Below, one piece after another: positions 25,326 to 35,203 of a DNA stretch of 44,024 bases; the first letter of the stretch is position 1, and each line of letters begins with the position of its first letter. Under the pieces are notes generated by a model. The model had not been told where the DNA came from, searched no databases, and was given only the letters and a program-made list of their open reading frames with translations. The stretch is from Thermaceae bacterium (GTDB lineage: Bacteria > Deinococcota > Deinococci > Deinococcales > Marinithermaceae). Location: the NCBI GenBank assembly GCA_026987375.1, contig JALSMT010000063.1, forward strand, positions 1-44,024, read 5' to 3'. The position numbers were made by a program, and so were the translations under genes.

Positions 25326-25780
25326 TGTTTTACTATGAGTTTCTCTTCGTGCGGGCGTCGCTGTTTTACCTCTTGTACACGGCGCTGCTGGGTTTTTTGT
25401 TCTACCTGGAGCCCTCCTGGCGCGGCTACCTGCAAAGCTCGCACGTACACGCCGGGCTGGTGGGGTTCTTTTTGAACATGGTGCTGGGCGTGGCCTACTG
25501 GATGATGCCGCGCCCCGGCCAGCTAAAGCAACCGCGCCTGGAGCTCGCCACCCTGCTGCTGCTCAACGGCGGTTTGCTGCTAAGGCTGGCGCTCGAGCCT
25601 TTTTACCTCGCCCACCCTTCTCCGCCGCTGGCGCGTTTGCTGCTCCTCGCGGCCTTCTCGCAGCTGCTGGCCGTGGCGGTCTTCTTTTACGCCATGCAAC
25701 AAAGAGTGGTTACTAATCAAATGCTCTGGAAGTTGCGTAAACTCAGAGAAGCGAGGGAGAAAGATGGCGAAAAAAACTGA
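25325..25780 (+). CDS. Short four-helix membrane protein, haem-copper oxidase subunit I-like
   Basis: This 151-residue protein has four predicted membrane helices (about residues 10-27, 43-63, 75-92 and 102-123) and a charged C-terminal tail. The block SSHVHAGLVGFFLNMVLGVA and following YWMMPRPG resemble a metal-binding helix of cbb3-type oxidase and NO reductase subunit I relatives, with an HxH pair. Full-length oxidases are about 450 residues or more, so it is not a complete oxidase; it may be a small haem-binding or NnrS/CcoN-like protein. The GTG start overlaps the stress-protein stop by one base, and the end overlaps the protoglobin start by 17 nt. Confidence 0.72.
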   Translation: MFYYEFLFVRASLFYLLYTALLGFLFYLEPSWRGYLQSSHVHAGLVGFFLNMVLGVAYWMMPRPGQLKQPRLELATLLLLNGGLLLRLALEPFYLAHPSPPLARLLLLAAFSQLLAVAVFFYAMQQRVVTNQMLWKLRKLREAREKDGEKN

Positions 25781-26621
25781 GATTCCAGTCTGGACCGAGA
25801 TATTAGACCTGCCCGAGCCGCCCGAGCGGCAGATGGCCGAGCAGCTCGCCTTCGTGGGGATAAACGAAGACGCCAAACGGCAGATGTACCTCGACGGCGA
25901 GCCGCTGCTGCGCCACGCCGCCGACTGGGTGGCCGCGGCCTACGACCACCTTTCGCGCTACGCCCCAACCGCCAAGGCGCTGGGCTGGGAGGGGCGCATA
26001 CCCGACGAAGACCTCTATCTGCGCCGCACCTTCTTTTCCGGCTGGATGGGCCGCACCATCGGTGTTGACACCTCGGACGAGTTCGCCCGCTACCTCTTTC
26101 ACGCCGGGCGCGTCCACGCCGGCTACGGCCCCGGCGGGCACTTCGTGCCGCCGCAGTGGGTGAGCCTTTCCCTGAGCCTGATACTGCGGATGTTCGCTAC
26201 CGTGGTCCCCGCGGAACGCATAGGCCTGTGGACCGCTTACCTGTCGGTGCAGCAAGAGCTGATGCGCCTGGGCTACGAGGCTTCGCTGGCTCTCGGCAAA
26301 GGGCGCACCGCCATAAAGGCCAACGCTCTGGGGCTGGCGCTGCCGGCGCTGCCCCAGGCGCTGGAGGTTCACGTGGACTCGGGTACGGTGCGCGAGGCGC
26401 TGGAAAAGATATTCGCCTTCCGCCCGGAACTGCGGGAAAACGCGCTCGAGCCCGTTCCCGACGCCGAAGAACACGCCGGTTGGATGGAAGAGGTGCGCCG
26501 CTGGCGCTTCAAGAACAACTGGACGGTCCTCAAAAACGGCCGCGACGTCTCTTACCTCGAGGGCCTTTCTACCCGCCTCAAGAGCGGCGACAGCCTTACC
26601 TTCCTGCCCCCGGGCAGGTAG
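25764..26621 (+). CDS. Protoglobin-like haem domain fused to MoaD/ThiS-like domain
   Basis: The N-terminal part of this 285-residue protein (about residues 20-180) is all-helical and resembles protoglobin/globin-coupled-sensor domains. AGRVHAGYG gives His118 as the likely proximal haem ligand, followed by PPQWVSLSLSLI; His113 and His126 lie nearby. The C-terminal part (about 185-285) looks like a MoaD/ThiS beta-grasp domain: VDSGTVREALEKIF, FRPELRENAL, then TVLKNGRDVSYLEGLSTRLK and SGDSLTFLPPGR. Authentic sulfur carriers end in GlyGly; this one ends PPGR, so sulfur transfer is unlikely and the domain may be a binding module. ATG 25764 has GAGGGAG upstream. Probable role: O2/NO sensing or binding (inference). 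Confidence 0.78.
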   Translation: MAKKTEIPVWTEILDLPEPPERQMAEQLAFVGINEDAKRQMYLDGEPLLRHAADWVAAAYDHLSRYAPTAKALGWEGRIPDEDLYLRRTFFSGWMGRTIGVDTSDEFARYLFHAGRVHAGYGPGGHFVPPQWVSLSLSLILRMFATVVPAERIGLWTAYLSVQQELMRLGYEASLALGKGRTAIKANALGLALPALPQALEVHVDSGTVREALEKIFAFRPELRENALEPVPDAEEHAGWMEEVRRWRFKNNWTVLKNGRDVSYLEGLSTRLKSGDSLTFLPPGR

Positions 26622-26650
26622 CTCGGGCGCCGCTAACGCGGCCCCCGAGC
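26621..26650. terminator. Hairpin between convergent genes
   Basis: GCTCGGG (26621-26627) pairs with CCCGAGC (26644-26650); GCCGC and GCGGC extend the stem past one mismatch around a TAAC loop. It begins at the last base of the protoglobin stop and can serve both directions. Confidence 0.6.
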
Positions 26651-26669
26651 CCCTCGAAAGCGCTTGCTG

Positions 26670-27161
26670 CTACTCCTCGCCGACCACGTCGGACTTGAAG
26701 GTCTCGAAGTTGGCGGCAAAGTTTTCCAAAAACACCCGCAGGCTGCCCTTGAGGCTGACGCCGCCGCTAAGGTCTAGGTCGCTTTCGATGGCCGGGTCTT
26801 GTTCGTCGTCCAGGTAGACCCTGGCGAAGCGGTGTTTGAGGTTCCAGTTATTGACCGTCTGCAGGGGGATCTTGTCCTTGACCGAGAAGGCGGCGTAGAG
26901 CTGCAGGCTTTCGTAGCCGGGGTGTTCCTTGTAGTCATCGTAGAAAAAGAGGACCTCTTTGTAGCCTCCCTTGAGCTCCATCCTGATCAGCGGATCGCCG
27001 CTGCCGTCCTTGTCCAGGGTAAAGTCGAAGCCCAGATCGCTCAGCACCTTGGTGACCTGCTGGGCGGTGACGGAGGTGACCATGATATCGGAGCTTTGGG
27101 CTAGAACCGTAGCCGGCAACGCGGCCAGTAAAAAAATAGCGGTAATGGTGAGTTTTCTCAT
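26670..27161 (-). CDS. Secreted YbjN-domain protein
   Basis: This 163-residue protein has a signal peptide (residues 1-21, cleavage after VLA) and a YbjN-like domain: TAQQVTKVLSDLGFDFTLDK, AAFSVKDKIPLQTVNNWNLK and FARVYLDDEQDPAIESDLDL. YbjN domains share the type III secretion chaperone-like fold, and their role is unclear; here the protein would be exported. The ATG is 8 nt after a TAGAAT box (complement of 27170-27175). It is monocistronic, convergent with the protoglobin gene. Confidence 0.85.
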   Translation of the reverse strand: MRKLTITAIFLLAALPATVLAQSSDIMVTSVTAQQVTKVLSDLGFDFTLDKDGSGDPLIRMELKGGYKEVLFFYDDYKEHPGYESLQLYAAFSVKDKIPLQTVNNWNLKHRFARVYLDDEQDPAIESDLDLSGGVSLKGSLRVFLENFAANFETFKSDVVGEE

Positions 27162-27264
27162 CTCGCTCTATTCTAACCCCGGCCCGCGCCGCGTTTCATC
27201 ACCGCCGGCCCTTTAGTTGGTAGCATGAGGTCCCCAGAGCGGGGCGTATCTGGAGCTTGCTATC

Positions 27265-28620
27265 ATGGCGGATAAGAAGACAAATTTGCCGGTGGGCCGC
27301 ATCCCCCCCCACAACCTCGAGGCCGAAGCCAGCGTGCTGGGTTCGGCGCTGGTGGACAACGAGGCCATAGACCGCGTCGAGGGGCTGATTACCAGCGAGG
27401 TGTTTTATAAAGAAGCGCACCGCAAAATCTGGCGCGCCATGGAGTCCCTGCGCCTGCGCAACGAGCCGGTGGACCTGGTCACGCTCTCCGAAGAGCTGAA
27501 AAAGAACGGCGAACTCGACAACGTCGGCGGGCTTAGCTATCTGGTCGGCCTCAGCGAGGCCACCCCCACGGCCGCCTACGCCGAGCATTACGCCCAGATA
27601 GTCGCCGAAAAACACATGCTGCGCCGCCTCATCGGCGCCGCCGGCGAGGCCATGCGCCTGGCCTACGACGAAGCCGGCAGCGTAGAAGAAGTAATAGACC
27701 AGGCCGGCAGACTGATCATGGACGTGGCGGTGCACGGTCTGCGGCACGACTTCCAGGAGATGCGCGAGCTGGTTACACAGGCCCACGAGAGAATCGCGCG
27801 CTTGCGCGAAGACGGCAACGTCAGCGACCTGCTGAGCACCGGTTTCGCCGACCTGGACCGCGTAATAGGCGGCCTGGGGCCGGGCTCTCTCAACATCATC
27901 GCCGCCCGACCCTCGATGGGCAAAACGGCCTTCGCCCTGACCATAGCCCAGAACGTCGCCCTCCACGGCGAGACGCCGGTAGCGATATTTTCGCTGGAAA
28001 TGCCGGCGATAGACCTGGTTTTGCGACTCCTTTCCAGCGAGGCGCGGGTGGACATGAACCGCATCCGCCAGGCGCACCTCTCCGACCGCGACTACGAGCG
28101 GTTGGTCAACGCCGCCGGAAAGATATACGAGGCCCCCATTTTCATAGACGACACCCCCGGCCTGACCCTGATGGAGGTGCGCTCGCGGGCCAGGCGCCTG
28201 GCCACCCAGCACAAGATAGGCCTGATAATCATCGACTACATGCAGCTGATGAGCGGCGGCCAGTCGAGCAGGAGCGGCGAGAACCGCCAGCAAGAAATCT
28301 CCGCCATCAGCCGCGGCCTCAAGAGCCTGGCGCGCGAGCTTGAGGTGCCGGTGGTGGCTCTCAGCCAGCTGAGCCGCGCCGTCGAGAGCCGCCCCAACAA
28401 ACACCCCCTACTCAGCGACCTGCGCGAGTCCGGCTCGATAGAGCAGGACGCCGACCTGGTAGTCTTCATCTACCGCGACGATTATTACAACGAGCACTCC
28501 GAGCAAGCGGGCGTCGCCGAGATAATAATCGGCAAGCAGCGCAACGGCCCGACGGACACGGTAAAGCTGCAGTTCCACGCCGCCCACGTGCGCTTCAACG
28601 ACCTGGCGCGCGAGTTCTGA
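27265..28620 (+). CDS. dnaB: Replicative DNA helicase DnaB
   Basis: This 451-residue hexameric helicase unwinds DNA at the replication fork. It has the N-terminal helical domain (IPPHNLEAEASVLGSALVDN near residue 12) that contacts primase, then a linker and a RecA-like ATPase domain: Walker A ARPSMGKTAF near residue 214, Walker B IIIDYMQLMSG near 320, and LSQLSRAVESRPNKHPLLSD with SGSIEQDADLVVFIYR. No intein is present, which is worth noting because dnaB is a common intein site. ATG 27265 has a modest GGAG 9 nt upstream. It is full length. Confidence 0.97.
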   Translation: MADKKTNLPVGRIPPHNLEAEASVLGSALVDNEAIDRVEGLITSEVFYKEAHRKIWRAMESLRLRNEPVDLVTLSEELKKNGELDNVGGLSYLVGLSEATPTAAYAEHYAQIVAEKHMLRRLIGAAGEAMRLAYDEAGSVEEVIDQAGRLIMDVAVHGLRHDFQEMRELVTQAHERIARLREDGNVSDLLSTGFADLDRVIGGLGPGSLNIIAARPSMGKTAFALTIAQNVALHGETPVAIFSLEMPAIDLVLRLLSSEARVDMNRIRQAHLSDRDYERLVNAAGKIYEAPIFIDDTPGLTLMEVRSRARRLATQHKIGLIIIDYMQLMSGGQSSRSGENRQQEISAISRGLKSLARELEVPVVALSQLSRAVESRPNKHPLLSDLRESGSIEQDADLVVFIYRDDYYNEHSEQAGVAEIIIGKQRNGPTDTVKLQFHAAHVRFNDLAREF

Positions 28621-28633
28621 GCCGCTTCCGTCT

Positions 28634-28639
28634 TAGACT
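28634..28639 (+). promoter_or_regulatory. Leaderless-type -10 box of moeA
   Basis: TAGACT is followed by six bases and then ATG 28646, so moeA probably has its own leaderless promoter besides any read-through from dnaB. Confidence 0.55.
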
Positions 28640-28645
28640 AAGGTT

Positions 28646-29875
28646 ATGCGTACCTCGCTGAGCGTAGAAGAAGCCCTTGAAACCGTTCTGGAACACACGA
28701 CGCCCCTGCGCGGCGTCGAGGAGACGCCTCTGAACGAGTCTCTCGGTCGCGTACTGGCGCGCGACCTGCAATCGCTGGTGGACCACCCCGACGTAGACAA
28801 TACCGCCGTAGACGGCTACGCCGCTCGCGCCGCCGACAGCGCCGGCGCGAGCGGCGAGAATCCCGTGCGCCTGCGCCTCATCGGCGAGTCTCCCGCGGGG
28901 CGGCCTTTTAGCGGCGAGGTGGGCCCGGGAGAAGCGGTCAGCATCTTCACCGGCGCGCCCCTGCCCGCGGGGGCCGACGCGGTGGTGGCGGTCGAAGACA
29001 CCGAACGCGACGGCGAGTTCGTCGTGCTCAAAAAGCCGGCCAGCCCCAAGGACATCCGCAAAAAGGCGCAGGACTTGGCGGCGGGCCGGGTTTACCTGAA
29101 AAGGGGCGACTTGCTTACCCCCGGCCGCGTCGGCCTGGCCGCCGCCATGGGCTACGCCAGGCTGCCGCTGGCGCCGCGGCCGCGGGTAGGAATCCTCTCT
29201 ACCGGCGACGAGGTGGTAGAACCCGGCACCCCGCTGCCGCCGGGGGGCGTTTACAACTCCAACGCCTACTCTATCGCCGCGCTGGTGCGCGAGGCCGGCG
29301 GCGAGCCGGTGCTGCTGGGCAAGGTCGGCGACCGGGTGGAGGCGGTCAAGGAGCAACTCGCCGCCGCGGGGTCGCTCGACCTCGTCCTCACCTCGGGGGG
29401 CGTCAGCATGGGCGACTACGACATCGTCCGCCACCTGCTCGAGCGGGAAGGCACCATCCACTTCTGGAAGATCCTGCAGCGCCCCGGGGGACCGCCCATC
29501 TTCGCCGAGTTCGCCGGCACGCCGCTCTTCGGCCTGCCCGGCAACCCGGTGAGCGCCATGGTGGTCTTCTTTCTCTACGGCCGGCCGATGATCTTCAAAA
29601 TGCTGGGGCGCAGCGACCCCCCCTACCGCAAGGTGCGGGCGCTGGCCGAGGACTTCTTCAAGGGCGCGGGCCACAAGACGGCCTTCCGCCGCGGGGTACT
29701 GCGCTACGACCCCCGGGCGCCCGGCTGTCACCGCGTCAACACGGTGGGGAACCAGTCTTCGGAGGTTCTGCGCAGCATGGCCAGCGGCAACGCCCTGGTA
29801 ATCGTCCCGCCGCACACGAACGTCGAGGCGGGCGAGGCGGTGGAGGTCATTCCCTTCGGGGACGTACAAACCTGA
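28646..29875 (+). CDS. moeA: Molybdopterin molybdenumtransferase MoeA
   Basis: This 409-residue enzyme inserts molybdate into adenylylated molybdopterin, the last general step of molybdenum-cofactor synthesis. Blocks visible: NTAVDGYAARAAD near residue 52, IFTGAPLPAGADAVVAVED near 97, KKPASPKDIRKKAQDLAAG, the MPT-binding region VGILSTGDEVVEPG near 182, VYNSNAYSI, LTSGGVSMGDYDIVRHLLE near 248 and FGLPGNPVSAMVVFF near 294. The C-terminal beta-barrel domain (about 325-409) is present. It lies 25 nt after dnaB and apart from moaC at 36.9 kb, so cofactor genes are scattered. Confidence 0.95.
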   Translation: MRTSLSVEEALETVLEHTTPLRGVEETPLNESLGRVLARDLQSLVDHPDVDNTAVDGYAARAADSAGASGENPVRLRLIGESPAGRPFSGEVGPGEAVSIFTGAPLPAGADAVVAVEDTERDGEFVVLKKPASPKDIRKKAQDLAAGRVYLKRGDLLTPGRVGLAAAMGYARLPLAPRPRVGILSTGDEVVEPGTPLPPGGVYNSNAYSIAALVREAGGEPVLLGKVGDRVEAVKEQLAAAGSLDLVLTSGGVSMGDYDIVRHLLEREGTIHFWKILQRPGGPPIFAEFAGTPLFGLPGNPVSAMVVFFLYGRPMIFKMLGRSDPPYRKVRALAEDFFKGAGHKTAFRRGVLRYDPRAPGCHRVNTVGNQSSEVLRSMASGNALVIVPPHTNVEAGEAVEVIPFGDVQT

Positions 29876-29890
29876 GCTATGCGAGGGCGC

Positions 29891-30283
29891 CTAGAATTTT
29901 CTTTCGAGATCGACCTTGCCATCAGAGCCGACACGGAAGACCGCAAAAAGAGGCGCTGGGTGCTTCGATAAAAAGCGTTCTACCCGGCGAATGTTGGCTG
30001 CGAAAGCTCTTGCGAGCATATCGATCGGCCACCGTTCCGAGACCTTGAGATGAATAACGTCCGCGTCGAAACGAACGACTGCCTGCTTCTCGGCAGGCAC
30101 GTACCGCATCCTGGCGTCGGCCGTGAGTAAGACCCAGCCCCTCACCGCAACGAATCCGAGAATCTCGTCATCTGGCGCCGTAGGCACGAAGTGGTCATCG
30201 TGAACTCCAACAACCAGACCAGCTTAAATCAGTATCCTTGGGAAACGCTTGCCGAGGTTCCGATCCGTAAGAAAAACGGTCAA
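29891..30283 (-). pseudogene. PIN-like toxin (VapC45 type) with an in-frame stop
   Basis: The minus-strand frame from TTG 30283, overlapping the antitoxin stop, reads TVFLTDRNLGKRFPRILI, then TAA at 30226-30224 (codon 20). It continues in the same frame as AGLVVGVHDDHFVPTAPDDE and LLTADARMRYVP, to a normal end at 29891. Total 131 codons, about the size of PIN-like VapC45 RNases. The acidic residue of LTD lies before the stop; DDE and ADA lie after it. A GTG at 30187 could start a 98-residue piece, but that would lack the first catalytic Asp. It is therefore most likely inactivated, unless the stop is a sequencing error. G+C is lower than around it. Confidence 0.72.
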
Positions 30284-30969
30284 GCCGCCCTCGCTAAGCT
30301 AACTTCGAAAATCAACGCATCAGTCACCAAGTCTAGGGGGAGATCGTAGTCTTGGGCCAAGTCTTCCAAAGGCTCCCCCGCATCGACACGAGCGGAGAGA
30401 ATGGCCGTTTCAATTCCCCGAACGACTGGCTTGCCGTACCTGATCCTAGGATCCACGAATACGGTTTTCCTATCTTCACGCTCCGGAACACTCAGGAAAA
30501 GCTGTGCTGGTAACTCGTCTTCCCAGCTAACTCGCTTAAGAGCATTTTTAAGTATTGCTTTGAGTGCAATTTGGCCGCTACGCTTAAGGCTGACGAGCTC
30601 TCCATAATAATCGATAAGCAGGTCACCACCTCCTGTCGAGAGCTCAGGGTGAATGAGGAGGCGCTCAATCCCCAGTTTGTGCTCGGCATACTCAATGGCT
30701 TTGCGGATATCGCCTAGCTTGACCTTGTGCCGCTCGCGCAGCACGCGCAGAATGAATAGCTCGATAAGGTTGCTAAAGCTCAAGCGATGTCCGTGCACTC
30801 TTCCCGACGTGTGGATGATCGGTTTGGACGCTTTTCGTCCTTCTGCGGTGGTGTAGCTCCCTCCCGTGACCCACCACCTCACCGTACTGATAGGGATGCG
30901 AAGATAACGGGCCGCTTCTGCAAACGTATACAGCGGCTCATTTATCTTGCCGGATAACCCATGGCCCAT
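30280..30969 (-). CDS. DUF433 antitoxin with N-terminal HTH (VapB45 type)
   Basis: This 229-residue protein combines a MerR-like helix-turn-helix at the N-terminus (about residues 12-35; YTFAEAARYLRIPISTVRWW) with a C-terminal DUF433 domain (about 165-225; VFVDPRIRYGKPVVRGIETA, VDAGEPLEDLAQDYDLPLDL). This is the architecture of VapB45-type antitoxins that neutralise PIN-like toxins and repress their operon. ATG 30969 has a clear ribosome binding site (AGGAGGGG); the frame is open 15 codons further but without support. Base composition is visibly less GC-rich than in neighbours, suggesting transfer. The toxin partner downstream carries a stop codon. Confidence 0.85.
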   Translation of the reverse strand: MGHGLSGKINEPLYTFAEAARYLRIPISTVRWWVTGGSYTTAEGRKASKPIIHTSGRVHGHRLSFSNLIELFILRVLRERHKVKLGDIRKAIEYAEHKLGIERLLIHPELSTGGGDLLIDYYGELVSLKRSGQIALKAILKNALKRVSWEDELPAQLFLSVPEREDRKTVFVDPRIRYGKPVVRGIETAILSARVDAGEPLEDLAQDYDLPLDLVTDALIFEVSLARAA

Positions 30970-31015
30970 CCGAATAACCCCTCCTGTCCATGCACCCCTA
31001 TAAGAAGATTTCACT

Positions 31016-33493
<2,478 letters not shown>

Positions 33494-33500
33494 GAGGCCC

Positions 33501-33506
33501 AGTATA
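33501..33506 (-). promoter_or_regulatory. Leaderless-type -10 box of topA
   Basis: TATACT on the minus strand is followed by seven bases and then ATG 33493; no ribosome binding site is present. Confidence 0.6.
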
Positions 33507-33535
33507 TACACACCTCGTTAAGAGGGTGAGAGTCC

Positions 33536-33557
33536 CCGCCCGCGAAAGCGCGGGCGG
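33536..33557 (-). terminator. Hairpin after the cytochrome c gene
   Basis: CCGCCCGCG-AAAG-CGCGGGCGG is a perfect 9-bp stem with a 4-nt loop, 11 nt past the cytochrome stop and just before the topA promoter region. Confidence 0.6.
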
Positions 33558-33568
33558 CTCACAAAAAA

Positions 33569-34024
33569 CTACTTGAGGCCCAGCTTTTTCCAGCTCTGAT
33601 AGACCTGCTGAGGGTTAAGCTTCTCGGGTCGCAGCGCGGCTACCTCGGCGGGGCTGAGCGGTTTGAAGTCCTTGGGCAGGAGCTTGTCGTTCCCCCAGGC
33701 CTTGAAAACGTAATTGAGCACGGCGGCTAGGTCCGCGTCGCTGAGATAACCGAAAGAAGGCATGACGCCGCTGACGTTCTTGCCCTGGGAAACGATCGGG
33801 CCCTGCAGACCAAAGAGCAGCACCCGCGCCGGAAACAGGCGCCCATCCTTACCTTTGGCGGCGATGCGCGGCAGCTCTCCCGCCAGCGCGGGAAAGGCCG
33901 CGGCTATCCCCTGACCGTTGGCCTGGTGGCAGCCGGCGCACTGGGCGTAGACCTGCGCCCCTCTGTCGGCCTGCGCCGCACCGGCGAGCGCTAGTAACAG
34001 CACAAATAGCAGAACGCTCTTCAT
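33569..34024 (-). CDS. Periplasmic mono-haem cytochrome c
   Basis: This 151-residue electron carrier has a signal peptide (residues 1-19), a class I haem motif CAGCH (Cys29, Cys32, His33) and a probable axial Met in SGVMPSFGYLSDADLAAVLN. Its C-terminal region (about 112-151) is longer than in a minimal cytochrome c. I start at ATG 34024, seven bases after GGGAGGTG; the alternative GTG lies inside that ribosome binding site. The gene ends with a hairpin and is separate from the membrane protein upstream. The partner oxidase or reductase is not in the window. Confidence 0.92.
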   Translation of the reverse strand: MKSVLLFVLLLALAGAAQADRGAQVYAQCAGCHQANGQGIAAAFPALAGELPRIAAKGKDGRLFPARVLLFGLQGPIVSQGKNVSGVMPSFGYLSDADLAAVLNYVFKAWGNDKLLPKDFKPLSPAEVAALRPEKLNPQQVYQSWKKLGLK

Positions 34025-34055
34025 TTCAAACACCTCCCTTAGAAAACGCCCTATT

Positions 34056-34703
34056 TTACCAGCTTTGCGACCGGCCGTTATTAGAAACGCCGGCCCTGCC
34101 GTTGCCGGGCAGCAAGAAGCCCGCCGAAACCACGAAGCGCAGGGCGTCTTCTATTTTGATGTCGAGGGGGATTAGCTCGTCTGCGGGAACGATGATCACG
34201 AAGCCCGAAGCCGGCACCGGGCTGGTGGGAACCACCACCACCGTGTGGCCCGGCGGCAGCGGCTGCAGGCGCTCTTCGACCCGCTGCACCACGAAGCAGA
34301 GCGCGTAACTGCCGCGACGCGGGTACTCCACCAGCGCCGCCCGCGAAAAATGGACGTCGGGCCTGGTGAAAAAACTCGTCGAGATCTGCTTGACCGAGTT
34401 GTAGACGTCGCGCACCAGCGGCACCAGGTTCACCAACCGCTCCAACCCGCCTATCAGCTGCCTGCCCAGCCAGTGGCCCGCCAGCATCCCGGCCAGGGCT
34501 ATCAAGAGCAGGGTGAAGACGAGTCCCAAAACCGGCAGGAGCGGCGCCAGCCAGTGCGGCGTCTGCAACCCCAATATGCGCAGGAGCGCCACAAAAAAGT
34601 CGTCGGAGGTGTTCCAGATCCAAACCCCTAGGTAGATGATGACGGCGATCGGTAAAACCACGACCAAGCCGGTCAGGAAATAGCGCTCAAAGCGACGGAT
34701 CAC
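34056..34703 (-). CDS. DUF502 family membrane protein
   Basis: This 215-residue protein has two membrane helices (about residues 9-30 and 51-80) and a soluble domain with family blocks LTGLVVVLPIAVIIYLGVWI, GRQLIGGLERLVNLVPLVRD, VYNSVKQISTSF, PRRGSYALCFVV and VVVPTSPVPASGFVIIVPAD. DUF502 proteins have no established function. The GTG start (34703) overlaps the upstream lipoprotein stop (GTGA), so the two are coupled. The frame extends far upstream, but only this start gives the family N-terminus. Confidence 0.9.
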   Translation of the reverse strand: MIRRFERYFLTGLVVVLPIAVIIYLGVWIWNTSDDFFVALLRILGLQTPHWLAPLLPVLGLVFTLLLIALAGMLAGHWLGRQLIGGLERLVNLVPLVRDVYNSVKQISTSFFTRPDVHFSRAALVEYPRRGSYALCFVVQRVEERLQPLPPGHTVVVVPTSPVPASGFVIIVPADELIPLDIKIEDALRFVVSAGFLLPGNGRAGVSNNGRSQSW

Positions 34704-35140
34704 GGCTCGCGCACCTCTACGCTGTACTCTCCCTTTTCTAGCTTGAGAATGACCACCTTGCTCTCTTCCTTCTTTTGCACGAGAAGCCGCGAAAGGTGGT
34801 AGCTGGGAGGGGTTTCCTGGGTGGCTATCGAGACCACCCGCCAACCGGAGTCCATTAGGGCCAGGCGCAGCAGGCGCAGCACTTCTTCGAAGTCCTGCGA
34901 GTTGGTGAAGCGGCTCTCGCTGGTCTTGCCCTGGTACGACTGCGCGGTGATAACGCTGCCGGCGGGCGCGGGCAGCGGCAGGTAGGAGTTGAGCAGCAAC
35001 GCGCCGCCGGCGTCTTTGAACACCAGCACCCCCGCCGCTGCGCTGGCCGGCGCTAGAGCGCGCTTTTGGGGAAAAGGCGTTAGCATTGGCGCGCAGGCGG
35101 GCAGCAGCGCCAGTAGCAGTAAAAACCAGTAGCGCCTCAT
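34700..35140 (-). CDS. Unrecognised lipoprotein
   Basis: I do not recognise this 146-residue protein. Its N-terminus is a lipoprotein signal (MRRYWFLLLLALLPAC, Cys16 as the lipid site). The rest is mixed, with an internal segment AGVLVFKDAGGALLLNSYLP, TNSQDFEEVLRLLRLALMDS and a Lys/Glu-rich C-terminus ending VEVREP. It could be an envelope-associated partner of the coupled DUF502 protein. ATG 35140 is chosen because the signal sequence begins there; the frame continues 26 codons further upstream without support. Confidence 0.72.
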   Translation of the reverse strand: MRRYWFLLLLALLPACAPMLTPFPQKRALAPASAAAGVLVFKDAGGALLLNSYLPLPAPAGSVITAQSYQGKTSESRFTNSQDFEEVLRLLRLALMDSGWRVVSIATQETPPSYHLSRLLVQKKEESKVVILKLEKGEYSVEVREP

Positions 35141-35191
35141 CAACCCCAGCCTACCGCAGGCGAAGATGAAAATTAACGGCTTACTTGACTT

Positions 35192-35197
35192 TATACT
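35192..35197 (+). promoter_or_regulatory. Leaderless-type -10 box of the ABC-2 exporter
   Basis: TATACT is followed by six bases and ATG 35204; no Shine-Dalgarno is seen. Confidence 0.6.
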
Positions 35198-35203
35198 GGT
35201 GCC

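Noticed and set aside
27199-28404. 401-codon minus-strand frame opposite dnaB
   Set aside because: dnaB is unmistakable on the plus strand; the antisense frame has no domain-like segments.
27265-28620. Intein in dnaB
   Set aside because: The protein is 451 residues with uninterrupted Walker A and B regions, so none is inserted.
28595-29869. 424-codon minus-strand frame opposite moeA
   Set aside because: Antisense shadow of moeA, low-complexity composition.
34704-34844. Upstream extension of the DUF502 frame
   Set aside because: It overlaps the lipoprotein gene and does not resemble the family; the GTG at 34703 gives the correct N-terminus.
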